This document shows positions 1-5,249 of a stretch of DNA of 6,510 nt, piece after piece. The stretch covers positions 1-6,510 of the forward strand of contig PKZR01000404.1 of NCBI GenBank assembly GCA_003133815.1, read 5' to 3'. The notes under the pieces were generated by a model. That model saw only the letters and a program-made list of their open reading frames with translations. It made no database searches and was not told the DNA's origin. Made by a program: the position numbers and the translations under genes. The stretch comes from Limisphaerales bacterium. GTDB lineage: Bacteria > Verrucomicrobiota > Verrucomicrobiia > Limisphaerales > UBA11358. Numbering within the stretch: the first letter of the stretch is position 1; every line of letters begins with the position of its first letter.

Positions 1-391
1 GCATCGGGGCGATTTGCTGCCATGTTTCTTCGTGACTGGCCTGCGACGGGACGTCGCCGCCACTGGTTAAAATGGATTCCATGTATGCCTCCTGTTCGCG
101 ACGTTGCCGACGCCGTTGAATGGTCAGCACGTTGGCGCTGGCGTATCGCGCGGTGCGGCACAGCCAGCCGGCCAGCACAGTGTGCTGTGACAATTTATCC
201 GCCTTTCGCGCCAGAATGATAAACACCGCCTGTGTGATGTCTCCGGCCAGATGTGTATCGCACACCTGCCGCAATGCAACCGAATACACGAGATTGACAT
301 GGCGGGAAACAAGCGCGGCAAAGGCCTGCTCGGAATTGTTCCGGGCGTAGTCCCGCAGCAGGGCCATGTCGTCGTTCAGCATTTCATCCAT
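1..391 (-). CDS. Sigma-70 family (ECF-type) RNA polymerase sigma factor, N-terminal part, cut by window edge
   Basis: Reading the minus strand from ATG at 391 gives 130 codons open to the window edge, so the C-terminus (region 4, the -35-binding helix-turn-helix) is not seen. The protein starts MDEMLNDDMALLRDYARNNS. Residues 18-66 look like sigma region 2.1-2.2: SEQAFAALVSRHVNLVYSVA, then DITQAVFIILARKA, the core-RNA-polymerase-binding helix. Residues 75-99 (GWLCRTARYAS followed by an Arg-rich QRRRQRRE) match region 2.3-2.4, which melts and reads the -10 element. This form, with LVSRHVNLVYSVALRQV and an Arg-rich tail, is one I associate with the large ECF families of Verrucomicrobiota and Acidobacteriota. 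No clear Shine-Dalgarno precedes 391; in-frame ATGs at 382 and 367 are alternatives. It is divergent from the pnt operon across about 160 bp. The target regulon is unknown, and an anti-sigma gene could lie outside the window. Confidence 0.88.
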   Translation of the reverse strand, partial: MDEMLNDDMALLRDYARNNSEQAFAALVSRHVNLVYSVALRQVCDTHLAGDITQAVFIILARKADKLSQHTVLAGWLCRTARYASANVLTIQRRRQRREQEAYMESILTSGGDVPSQASHEETWQQIAPM

Positions 392-476
392 ATCATTTAC
401 ACCGGCGGGAAAAGGTAACGAAAAATCCCGCTGCCGCCCGCTGAAAAAGAAAAGCGACGAAAATGGGGTGGACAAT

Positions 477-491
477 TTTTGTGCTACAAAA
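477..491. promoter_or_regulatory. Perfect dyad, candidate operator in the sigma/pnt divergent region
   Basis: TTTTGTGCTACAAAA is a perfect inverted repeat with 6-bp arms around a 3-nt centre. It lies 61 bp upstream of the pntAA start and 86 bp upstream of the sigma factor start, in the only intergenic region shared by the two divergent units. A position upstream of both genes suits a regulator-binding site. A TGGACA at 469-474 (one mismatch to the sigma-70 -35 hexamer) abuts it, but no -10 hexamer at proper spacing is convincing. It does not match the FNR (TTGAT-N4-ATCAA) or CRP (TGTGA-N6-TCACA) consensus. The binding protein is unknown. Confidence 0.35.
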
Positions 492-551
492 GCCAATAAA
501 TGGGATTCACACAATCACATTGGATGATAGTGTCCATTCAGTTTACAAATC

Positions 552-1685
552 ATGAAAATCACCGCTCCATGTGAAACCTCTTCCGGCGAGACCCGCGCGC
601 CACTGACACCGGACTCCGTGGCCAAGCTCGTCAAGCTCGGCGCGCAGGTGGAAGTCCAGGCCGGCCTCGGCACCGCCGCAGGTTTCCCCGACGACGCCTA
701 CATCAAAGCCGGCGCGACCGTCTCGACCGACCGCAAGGCGCTCATCAGCTCCGGCGACATCGTGCTGCGCCTGCGCAAACCGCCGGTTGAGGAAATAGCC
801 TGGCTCAAGTCCGGCGCCATCCACGCCAGCCTGCTCGACCCGTTCAACGAAAAGGAACTGGTCAACAAATTTGCCGAGCGCGGCGTCAGCGCCATCAGCA
901 TGGAATTCATCCCGCGCACGACCCGCGCGCAGAAGATGGACGTGCTTTCCTCGCAGGCGAACCTGGGCGGCTATGAAGCCGTGATTCTTGCCGCGCGTTA
1001 TTCCAACAAAATTTTTCCCATGATGACCACGGCGGCGGGGACGATCCTGCCGTCCAAGGTGTTTATCATCGGCGTCGGCGTGGCGGGTTTGCAAGCCATC
1101 GCCACCGCAAAACGTCTCGGCGCGAAAGTTACAGCTTACGACACCCGGCCCGTCGTCGAGGAACAGGTGAAATCACTCGGCGCACAATTCCTCAAGATAG
1201 ATATTGGCGAGACCGGCCAGACCAAGGACGGCTACGCGAAGGCGTTGACGGAAGAACAGATCCAGAAGCAGCGCGACGCGATGAAGAAAACCTGCGGCGA
1301 TTCCGACGTGGTGATTTCCGCCGCGCAGGTGTTCGGTCGCAAGGCGCCCATCCTCGTCACCGCCGAAATGCTCAATGCCATGAAACCCGGCAGCGTCGTT
1401 GTGGATCTCGCCGTTGAGACCGGTGGCAACGTCGAAGGCGTGAAATACAACGAAGTGATTGACCGCAACGGCGTGAAAATCATCGGCATCGCCAACCTGC
1501 CCGGCCGCGTGCCGCTCCATGCCAGCCAGGTCTATGCCGCGAACCTCGTCGCGCTCGTCGAGGAATTCTGGGACAAGAAGGAAAAGACATTCGTCCTCAA
1601 GCTCGACGACGAAATCATCAAGGGCTGCCTTGTCACGCATGGCGGCAAGATCGTGAACGAAAAACTCATCCCCAAACCCAGCTAA
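552..1685 (+). CDS. pntAA: NAD(P) transhydrogenase subunit alpha part 1 (PntAA, NAD(H)-binding domain I)
   Basis: This 377-residue protein is the cytoplasmic NAD(H)-binding domain I of the proton-translocating Re/Si-specific transhydrogenase (NADH + NADP+ + H+ out to NAD+ + NADPH + H+ in). Its length fits stand-alone domain I subunits such as that of Rhodospirillum rubrum. The N-terminal half has the alanine-dehydrogenase/transhydrogenase fold. PRTTRAQKMDVLSSQANL begins at residue 121, and R122, Q127 and D130 keep the spacing of the conserved cleft residues Arg127, Gln132 and Asp135 of the R. rubrum enzyme. The Rossmann nucleotide loop is GVGVAG at 174-179, followed by VTAYDTRP at 193-200, with an acidic residue at the end of the second strand, as expected for NAD rather than NADP. 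The mobile-loop Tyr is probably Y228 (DGYAK). The ATG at 552 is the natural family start (MKITAPCETSSGETRAPLTP); no Shine-Dalgarno is visible. It is the first gene of the pnt cluster, 19 nt before pntAB. Confidence 0.97.
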   Translation: MKITAPCETSSGETRAPLTPDSVAKLVKLGAQVEVQAGLGTAAGFPDDAYIKAGATVSTDRKALISSGDIVLRLRKPPVEEIAWLKSGAIHASLLDPFNEKELVNKFAERGVSAISMEFIPRTTRAQKMDVLSSQANLGGYEAVILAARYSNKIFPMMTTAAGTILPSKVFIIGVGVAGLQAIATAKRLGAKVTAYDTRPVVEEQVKSLGAQFLKIDIGETGQTKDGYAKALTEEQIQKQRDAMKKTCGDSDVVISAAQVFGRKAPILVTAEMLNAMKPGSVVVDLAVETGGNVEGVKYNEVIDRNGVKIIGIANLPGRVPLHASQVYAANLVALVEEFWDKKEKTFVLKLDDEIIKGCLVTHGGKIVNEKLIPKPS

Positions 1686-1704
1686 ACCACAACCCAACAA
1701 ATCT

Positions 1705-1980
1705 ATGGATACAAACATCCTCTTCATCTTCATCCTCGCGGTCTACGTGGGGTTTGAAGTCATCTCCAAAGTCCCATCCATGCTGCACACACCGTTGATG
1801 TCCGGCACCAACGCCATTCACGGCATCATCCTGTTCGGCGGCATCCTGGTGCTGGCGGATGCGGCCACGCTGCTCGCGCAGGTGCTGGGGTTTGTCGCGG
1901 TTGTTTTCGGTTCGGCCAATGTGTTCGGCGGCTTCATGGTCACCGACCGGATGCTGCAAATGTTCAAGAAAAAGAAATAA
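1705..1980 (+). CDS. pntAB: NAD(P) transhydrogenase subunit alpha part 2 (PntAB, small membrane subunit)
   Basis: This 91-residue integral membrane protein is the part of membrane domain II that in E. coli forms the C-terminal end of PntA. It has three predicted membrane helices at about 3-20, 37-52 and 56-76 and a Lys-rich cytoplasmic tail (FKKKK). The diagnostic segment is SKVPSMLHTPLMSGTNAI at residues 21-38, followed by HGIIL. From memory, the E. coli alpha chain has the equivalent stretch HTPLMSVTNAISGI, so H39 here replaces a Ser (see findings). Together with PntB it forms the proton channel that ties proton re-entry to NADPH formation. It starts 19 nt after pntAA and ends 1 nt before pntB, which indicates one operon and probably translational coupling to pntB. 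The leader before the ATG is A/C-rich with no Shine-Dalgarno. Confidence 0.95.
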   Translation: MDTNILFIFILAVYVGFEVISKVPSMLHTPLMSGTNAIHGIILFGGILVLADAATLLAQVLGFVAVVFGSANVFGGFMVTDRMLQMFKKKK

Positions 1981-1981
1981 C

Positions 1982-3397
1982 ATGAATCCCACCTTTCCAT
2001 TAATCATCATCGGCGTCGCCGTCCTGTTCATCAACGGCATCAAGTTTTTGAGTTCGCCGAAAACCGCGCGCAAGGGCAACCTCGTGGCGGCGGCGGGAAT
2101 GCTCATCGCCTTCATCTTCCTTCTCAAGACCGACGGCAGCTCCGTCTGGTCGCACGGTTGGAGCATCAACTACACGCTCATCGTCATCGCCACCATCATC
2201 GGACTCGTCATCGGCGCGACCGGCGCATACTCGGTGAAGATGACCGCGATGCCCCAGATGGTCGCCATGTTCAACGGCCTTGGCGGCGGCGCGGCGGCGC
2301 TGGTCGCCAGTCTGGAATTCATTCGCGGCTCGCACAGCGACGTCGGCATCACGGCGTTCATCGCCGGTTCCATGCTGTTCGCCACGCTCATCGGCTCGCT
2401 CTCTTTTTCCGGCAGCGCGATTGCCTATTTGAAACTGGAGGGAAAATTTGAAAAACCCATGACGTTCACCGGCCAGAACATTTTGAACGGCCTCATCCTC
2501 CTCGTGATCCTCGGCCTGTGCGTTTTCCTGACGGTCAACGCCTCCAGCACCAACGCCACAGCCGCCTTCATTATCATGTTCTCGCTCGCGCTGTTCTTCG
2601 GCGTGGCAATGGTCATGCCCATCGGCGGCGCGGACATGCCGGTCGTCATATCGCTGCTGAATTCCTTCACCGGCCTCGCGGTCGCCGCGGACGGATTCGC
2701 CATCAACAATCTCGCAATGGTCGTCGCCGGAACGCTCGTTGGTTCCTCCGGCACATTGCTCACGCTTCTCATGTGCAAGGCCATGAACCGCCCGGTCACA
2801 AATGTGCTCTTCGGCGCATTTGGTTCCAGCGGCAGCGCGGCTGCTGCGGCAGGCGGCGTCGCTGGAACAGTCAAACCCATTCAAGCCGACGAAGTGGCCC
2901 TGCTGCTGGCCTACGCGCAGCGCGTCGTGGTCGTCCCCGGCTACGGCATGGCCGTGGCGCAGGCGCAACATTCCGTCCGTGAACTTTCCGACGAACTCGG
3001 CAAGCGAGGCGTCGAGGTGCAGTTCGCCATCCATCCCGTCGCAGGCCGCATGCCCGGCCACATGAACGTTCTGCTGGCCGAGCCGAATGTGCCTTATGAC
3101 CAGCTAATCGAAATGGAAGCCATCAACCCATCCATGGACCGCGTTGACGTCTGCCTCGTCATCGGCGCGAACGACGTCGTGAACCCGGCCGCGCGCGAGG
3201 ACAAGTCCAGCCCCATTTACGGCATGCCCATCATTGACGCCGACCATTGCAAGACCGTCATAGTCATGAAACGTTCGATGGCCGCCGGTTTCGCCGGCAT
3301 CGAAAACCACCTTTTCTACAAGGACAACACCCGGATGCTTTTCGGCGATGCCAAAGCCTCGCTGAACGCGCTTGTCACCGCAGTCAAGGCCAGTTGA
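1982..3397 (+). CDS. pntB: NAD(P) transhydrogenase subunit beta (PntB, membrane domain plus NADP(H)-binding domain III)
   Basis: This 471-residue protein is the beta subunit of the transhydrogenase. The frame is open upstream to 1859, but that stretch lies inside pntAB; the ATG at 1982, 1 nt after the pntAB stop, gives the family start MNPTFPLIIIGVAVLF. Residues 1 to about 270 form membrane domain II with about eight to nine hydrophobic helices. They include KMTAMPQMVAMFNGLGGGAA (86-105), GQNILNG (164-170) and IGGADMPVVISLLNSFTGLA (214-233), followed by LVGSSGTLLTLLMC. An Ala-rich linker (about 283-295) leads to the cytoplasmic NADP(H)-binding domain III: GYGMAVAQAQ loop at 320-329, HPVAGRMPGHMNVLLAEPNV at 351-370, GAND at 395-398, and KRSM at 430-433, which in the family contacts the 2'-phosphate of NADP. 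Everything needed for activity appears present. N98 occupies the place of E. coli beta His91 (see findings). Confidence 0.97.
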   Translation: MNPTFPLIIIGVAVLFINGIKFLSSPKTARKGNLVAAAGMLIAFIFLLKTDGSSVWSHGWSINYTLIVIATIIGLVIGATGAYSVKMTAMPQMVAMFNGLGGGAAALVASLEFIRGSHSDVGITAFIAGSMLFATLIGSLSFSGSAIAYLKLEGKFEKPMTFTGQNILNGLILLVILGLCVFLTVNASSTNATAAFIIMFSLALFFGVAMVMPIGGADMPVVISLLNSFTGLAVAADGFAINNLAMVVAGTLVGSSGTLLTLLMCKAMNRPVTNVLFGAFGSSGSAAAAAGGVAGTVKPIQADEVALLLAYAQRVVVVPGYGMAVAQAQHSVRELSDELGKRGVEVQFAIHPVAGRMPGHMNVLLAEPNVPYDQLIEMEAINPSMDRVDVCLVIGANDVVNPAAREDKSSPIYGMPIIDADHCKTVIVMKRSMAAGFAGIENHLFYKDNTRMLFGDAKASLNALVTAVKAS

Positions 3398-3403
3398 TTT
3401 ATC

Positions 3404-3874
3404 ATGTCAGTCAGCATATCCAACCTGGAATCGCAACCATTCTTGAAGGGAATGAGTACGCGGCACCTTGAACTGCTCGTGGAAGATTCGCTTCCCGCCG
3501 AATTCCACGCCGGCGACCACATACTGCACGAAGGTGGCGCCGCCAACCGCTTCTATCTCATCCTCGAAGGCCGGGTGGAGGTGGAATCGTCCGCGCAGGA
3601 CAGCGAACCCGTGTCCATCCAGACACTCGGGCCGGGCGACATGCTCGGCTGCTCGTGGTTGTTCCCGCCGTATAGCTGGCGGTTCGACGCGCGGGCCACC
3701 ACCCACACCAAGGCCCTGTGTTTTTACGGCACGCGCCTGCGCAAGCTGTGCGAAGAGAATCACGACCTCGGCTACGAATTGATGAAGCGCGTCTCCGAAG
3801 TCGTCGTCAAACGGCTGCAATCCGTCCGCCTCAAGCTGGTGGATCACAACAAGAATCTTCAACCGTTGGAGTAA
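3404..3874 (+). CDS. Stand-alone cyclic-nucleotide-binding-domain (Crp-like sensor) protein without DNA-binding domain
   Basis: A 156-residue soluble protein 6 nt downstream of pntB and therefore probably the last gene of the pnt operon. Residues 13-140 fit the cNBD/Crp sensor beta-barrel. After an entry helix (residues 12-28, FLKGMSTRHLELLVED), the first part of the barrel reads FHAGDHILHEGGAANRFYLI from residue 34, then LEGRVEV, then LGPGDMLGCSWLFPPYSWRF from residue 75, then DARATTHTKALCF. The C-terminal helix runs from about 112 to 146. Classic Crp would continue with a helix-turn-helix domain; here the protein stops after the helix, so it should not bind DNA by the usual means. The phosphate-binding cassette is degenerate: the usual F-G-E-[LIV]-A run is LGCSWL, although R97 in ARAT may match the cassette Arg. 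The ligand could be a cyclic nucleotide or something else. A role sensing or tuning transhydrogenase function is inferred only from the operon. There is no Shine-Dalgarno. The last residues could have been altered by the neighbouring IS remnant. Confidence 0.85.
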   Translation: MSVSISNLESQPFLKGMSTRHLELLVEDSLPAEFHAGDHILHEGGAANRFYLILEGRVEVESSAQDSEPVSIQTLGPGDMLGCSWLFPPYSWRFDARATTHTKALCFYGTRLRKLCEENHDLGYELMKRVSEVVVKRLQSVRLKLVDHNKNLQPLE

Positions 3875-3884
3875 CCCTTCCGGT

Positions 3885-4093
3885 CGCCAGCCATCCGGCA
3901 ACAGCTACGACAACGCCGTCATGGAAAACTTCTGGAGCAGCCTCAAATGCGAACTGGTGCATCGCCGCCTGTGCGCCACGCGGGCTGAAGCCAGAGCCGT
4001 CGTCTTTGAATGGATCGAAGTGTTTTACAACCGTGAGCGGCTCCATAACTTCCTTGGCCATCATTCCCTGTAGACTTTGAAACCAATCTGAAC
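3885..4093 (+). pseudogene. IS3-family transposase (OrfB) C-terminal remnant, frameshifted
   Basis: In the frame ending at the TAG of 4071-4073 the translation contains GNSYDNAVMENFWSSLKCEL, then VHRRLCATRAEARAVVFEWI, then EVFYNRERLHNFLGHHSL. This is the end of the DDE integrase core of IS3-family OrfB: the YDNA..E segment carries the third catalytic acidic residue (E in AVMENF), and the FYNRERLHNFLG tail is typical. The first two catalytic Asp residues and all of OrfA are absent, so it cannot be active. Homology seems to begin around 3885-3897, a few bases after the cNBD gene stop. The family normally ends HSPVDFETNLN. DFETNLN is encoded at 4073-4093 in another frame, so one C appears lost from a CCCC run near 4066-4069, creating the premature TAG. 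The element's right end is probably within about 4094-4150 but I cannot fix it. The only in-frame ATG (3921) would give about 50 codons. Confidence 0.8.
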
Positions 4094-4265
4094 TTGAAAA
4101 ACCTGTGTCTAATGCATCCACATCCTGTCCACCAAATCGAGCCAAGACCAATTTGTATTAGCAATAGTCATATTATTTATAGTAAATATTTGGTCTAAGA
4201 TTACAAAGTAACTGAAACCATAAATCACAAAACTGACATTTTAAATAATCGTGGCAATATTTCAG
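4094..4265. other. Non-coding, AT-rich stretch after the transposase remnant
   Basis: I see no gene here. The first 40-50 bases (AACCTGTGTCT, then a stretch containing GTCCACCAAATC) probably hold the decayed right end of the IS3-like element, but no left-end partner is available to confirm an inverted repeat. The rest, from about 4150, is AT-rich and shows no repeat or strong hairpin. Confidence 0.4.
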
Positions 4266-4305
4266 GGTCGGCGCGCTGCGCCGACCGGACATCGCAGCGC
4301 GACGT
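4266..4305. repeat. Two adjacent GC-rich hairpins, REP-like intergenic element
   Basis: The first hairpin is perfect: GGTCGGCGC (4266-4274), loop GCT, GCGCCGACC (4278-4286). Three bases later (after 4286) a second, imperfect hairpin follows: ACATCGC (4289-4295), loop AGC, GCGACGT (4299-4305), with one mismatched pair. Both loops are complementary to each other (GCT and AGC). No T-run follows, so it is not an intrinsic terminator by itself. Paired GC-rich palindromes ending in GACGTCTCTAC have the look of dispersed REP-like units seen between genes in several phyla; that it is dispersed in this genome cannot be tested from one copy. Confidence 0.6.
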
Positions 4306-4318
4306 CTCTACATTCAAA

Positions 4319-4348
4319 GTGGCCTCCGGCAAAGGAGGCCGCTTTTTT
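4319..4348 (+). terminator. Strong intrinsic (Rho-independent) terminator
   Basis: The stem GGCCTCC (4321-4327) and GGAGGCC (4334-4340) encloses the 6-nt loop GGCAAA and is extended by two more pairs (G4319-C4342 and T4320-G4341). It is followed by TTTTTT at 4343-4348. AAA at 4316-4318 precedes the stem, so the structure could also act weakly on the other strand. It is the first good terminator downstream of the pnt-cNBD operon, about 445 bp after its last gene, and probably ended that operon before the IS3-like element came in between. It also insulates the AT-rich gene at 4599. Confidence 0.85.
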
Positions 4349-4357
4349 AATTCCCGC

Positions 4358-4451
4358 GTGGCAGCCGACGTGACGAGGCTCTTTTCAAATTCGGAATGCG
4401 GAATGTTGAATTCGGAATATCAATAATGAGCCTTGTTACCTCGGCTCCTAC
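4358..4451. repeat. Long imperfect inverted repeat (24-nt arms) with internal direct repeats
   Basis: The left arm at 4358-4381 (GTGGCAGCCGACGTGACGAG, then GCTC) and the reverse complement of the right arm at 4428-4451 (GTAGGAGCCGAGGTAACAAG, then GCTC) agree at 19 of 24 positions. The 46-nt interior holds AATTCGGAAT twice (4388-4397 and 4409-4418) with a related GCGGAATG between. The arms enclosing a short AT-rich spacer resemble a non-autonomous MITE-like or dispersed intergenic palindrome. No coding potential is seen. Confidence 0.55.
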
Positions 4452-4478
4452 AGAATTTTATTCGGGCGCGAAATAACT

Positions 4479-4510
4479 TTGACAGCAAACCGCCCGTCTG
4501 CATTGATAAC
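4479..4510 (+). promoter_or_regulatory. Weak candidate promoter upstream of the small membrane protein gene
   Basis: TTGACA at 4479-4484 is a perfect sigma-70 -35 hexamer. The best downstream -10-like bases are around TTGATAAC (4503-4510), which lie at 18-20 bp spacing and match poorly. It is about 90 bp before the ATG at 4599, downstream of the terminator and inverted repeat, so the position is sensible, but the -10 is not convincing. Apart from this I see nothing in 4452-4598. Confidence 0.25.
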
Positions 4511-4598
4511 CCCATGCCAATAATAGCCGTGGCAAAGACAAACGGGCATTGCTCTGTGCGCGAAGTCGCTCGAATCATAGTTAGACTGCATTAAACTT

Positions 4599-5036
4599 AT
4601 GAAATTATTTTTTAAGAATTTGATTATGTTGACTACACTGTTCTTGAGCAGCGGCCTTTTTATTGCTTATGAAATTCACTTCTGCTGGAAAACCAGCCAA
4701 AAATTTTGGAACAAGCAGCTTCCCTTCAGTTGCCTGTTGTTAGTGATGTTTGTGGGCTTTGTCTGGTTTATCATTTGCTATAGTTTTGGAAAACCCTATG
4801 CAGATTCCCTTGTTCTTCAAGTGATCCAGATAATTAGCAGAGCGCGTCTTGCACTTTATTGGCGGGCGATGCATTTTTACAGCGTCATACTCTTCCGGCG
4901 GCGTTTAATATTTGGCGTTTTTATTGTGACAGTTGCTTGGACAATCCTTTGCATATATTCGGAGCCTCCAATTTATTCGTCCACCTGCGTCATAAAATTA
5001 CTTTCTGATCTTAATCAAGATATTCCAGCTTATTGA
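4599..5036 (+). CDS. Small unknown membrane protein, C-terminal part Wzz-like
   Basis: I do not recognise the full 145-residue protein. It has three strongly hydrophobic segments at about 6-25, 42-62 and 103-121, with aromatic-rich and basic stretches between (RARLALYWRAMHFY at 81-94, FRRR at 99-102). The last part, RRRLIFGVFIVTVAW at 100-114 followed by IYSEPPIYSSTCVIKLLSDL at 119-138, resembles the first membrane helix and start of the periplasmic domain of Wzz/polysaccharide co-polymerase proteins (basic cluster, helix, then PPIY-x-S/A-T-x-x-I-x-L). The large coiled-coil periplasmic domain that should follow is missing. It may be a truncated or composite gene, or an unrelated protein. The DNA is clearly AT-richer than its neighbours (37% GC by hand count in 4621-4680), suggesting transfer or decay. 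No Shine-Dalgarno precedes the ATG. No partner gene is adjacent. Confidence 0.5.
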   Translation: MKLFFKNLIMLTTLFLSSGLFIAYEIHFCWKTSQKFWNKQLPFSCLLLVMFVGFVWFIICYSFGKPYADSLVLQVIQIISRARLALYWRAMHFYSVILFRRRLIFGVFIVTVAWTILCIYSEPPIYSSTCVIKLLSDLNQDIPAY

Positions 5037-5105
5037 TAAATCTTCAGCTTCAGCAGTTGATATTTGCGCTGCTCACATAATCCGCGCGCCAAAGGAGAGG
5101 TTTTT

Positions 5106-5249
5106 ATGTTCCCTGCGACTTGTATTGTACCGGCGGTTGGCGGAGGATTGCCAGTCCTGACTAGGAAAAAGCCGGAACAAGCAAATGTTCCGGCTGTCTT
5201 GTTATTGAATGAATCAACGCACCGCGATGACTTTTCCGGTCTGTGTTGA
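5106..5249 (+). CDS. Possible 47-residue small protein behind a strong Shine-Dalgarno sequence
   Basis: AAAGGAGAGG at 5091-5100 sits 5-8 nt before the ATG at 5106, the only textbook Shine-Dalgarno I find in front of a frame in this window. The frame starts MFPATCIVPAVGGGLPVLTR and ends NESTHRDDFSGLC. It shows no domain, signal peptide or membrane helix. Against it, the frame contains the hairpin of the minus-strand terminator (5170-5195), and its last 36 bases overlap the 3' end of the BON gene on the other strand. The DNA could instead be a purine-rich run that happens to sit before an ATG, or a relic. The same frame is open from 5064, but that stretch lacks support. Confidence 0.25.
   Translation: MFPATCIVPAVGGGLPVLTRKKPEQANVPAVLLLNESTHRDDFSGLC
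5166..5195 (-). terminator. Intrinsic terminator of the BON-domain gene
   Basis: On the minus strand, perfect 10-bp arms AGCCGGAACA (5195-5186) and TGTTCCGGCT (5179-5170) enclose the loop TTTGCT and are followed by TTTT at 5169-5166. It begins 18 bp after the BON gene stop, at the expected place for the end of that transcript. Confidence 0.85.

Noticed and set aside
462..474. GGTGGACA near 467-474 compared with the same 8-mer in the reverse complement of the presumed IS right end (about 4127-4134), as if a matching IS left end
   Set aside because: Eight shared bases 3.6 kb apart with no further similarity beside them; the transposase remnant is truncated right after the cNBD gene, so a left end at 467 is not supported.
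505..520. TCACA repeated in TTCACACAATCACATT as a possible CRP-type site before pntAA
   Set aside because: The two half-sites are in direct, not inverted, orientation and no TGTGA partner is at the right distance.
1173..1733. Open frame on the minus strand opposite the pntAA 3' end
   Set aside because: Shadow of pntAA, with no recognisable domain and no own upstream signals.
2000..3061. Long open frame on the minus strand (353 codons) opposite pntB
   Set aside because: It is Asp/His/Arg-rich low-complexity translation, a shadow of the GC-rich codon pattern of pntB, which is certain on the plus strand.
3718..4080. Plus-strand 120-codon frame across the cNBD end and the IS remnant
   Set aside because: Arg/Ala-rich out-of-frame translation of two real coding stretches; the transposase residues are in another frame.
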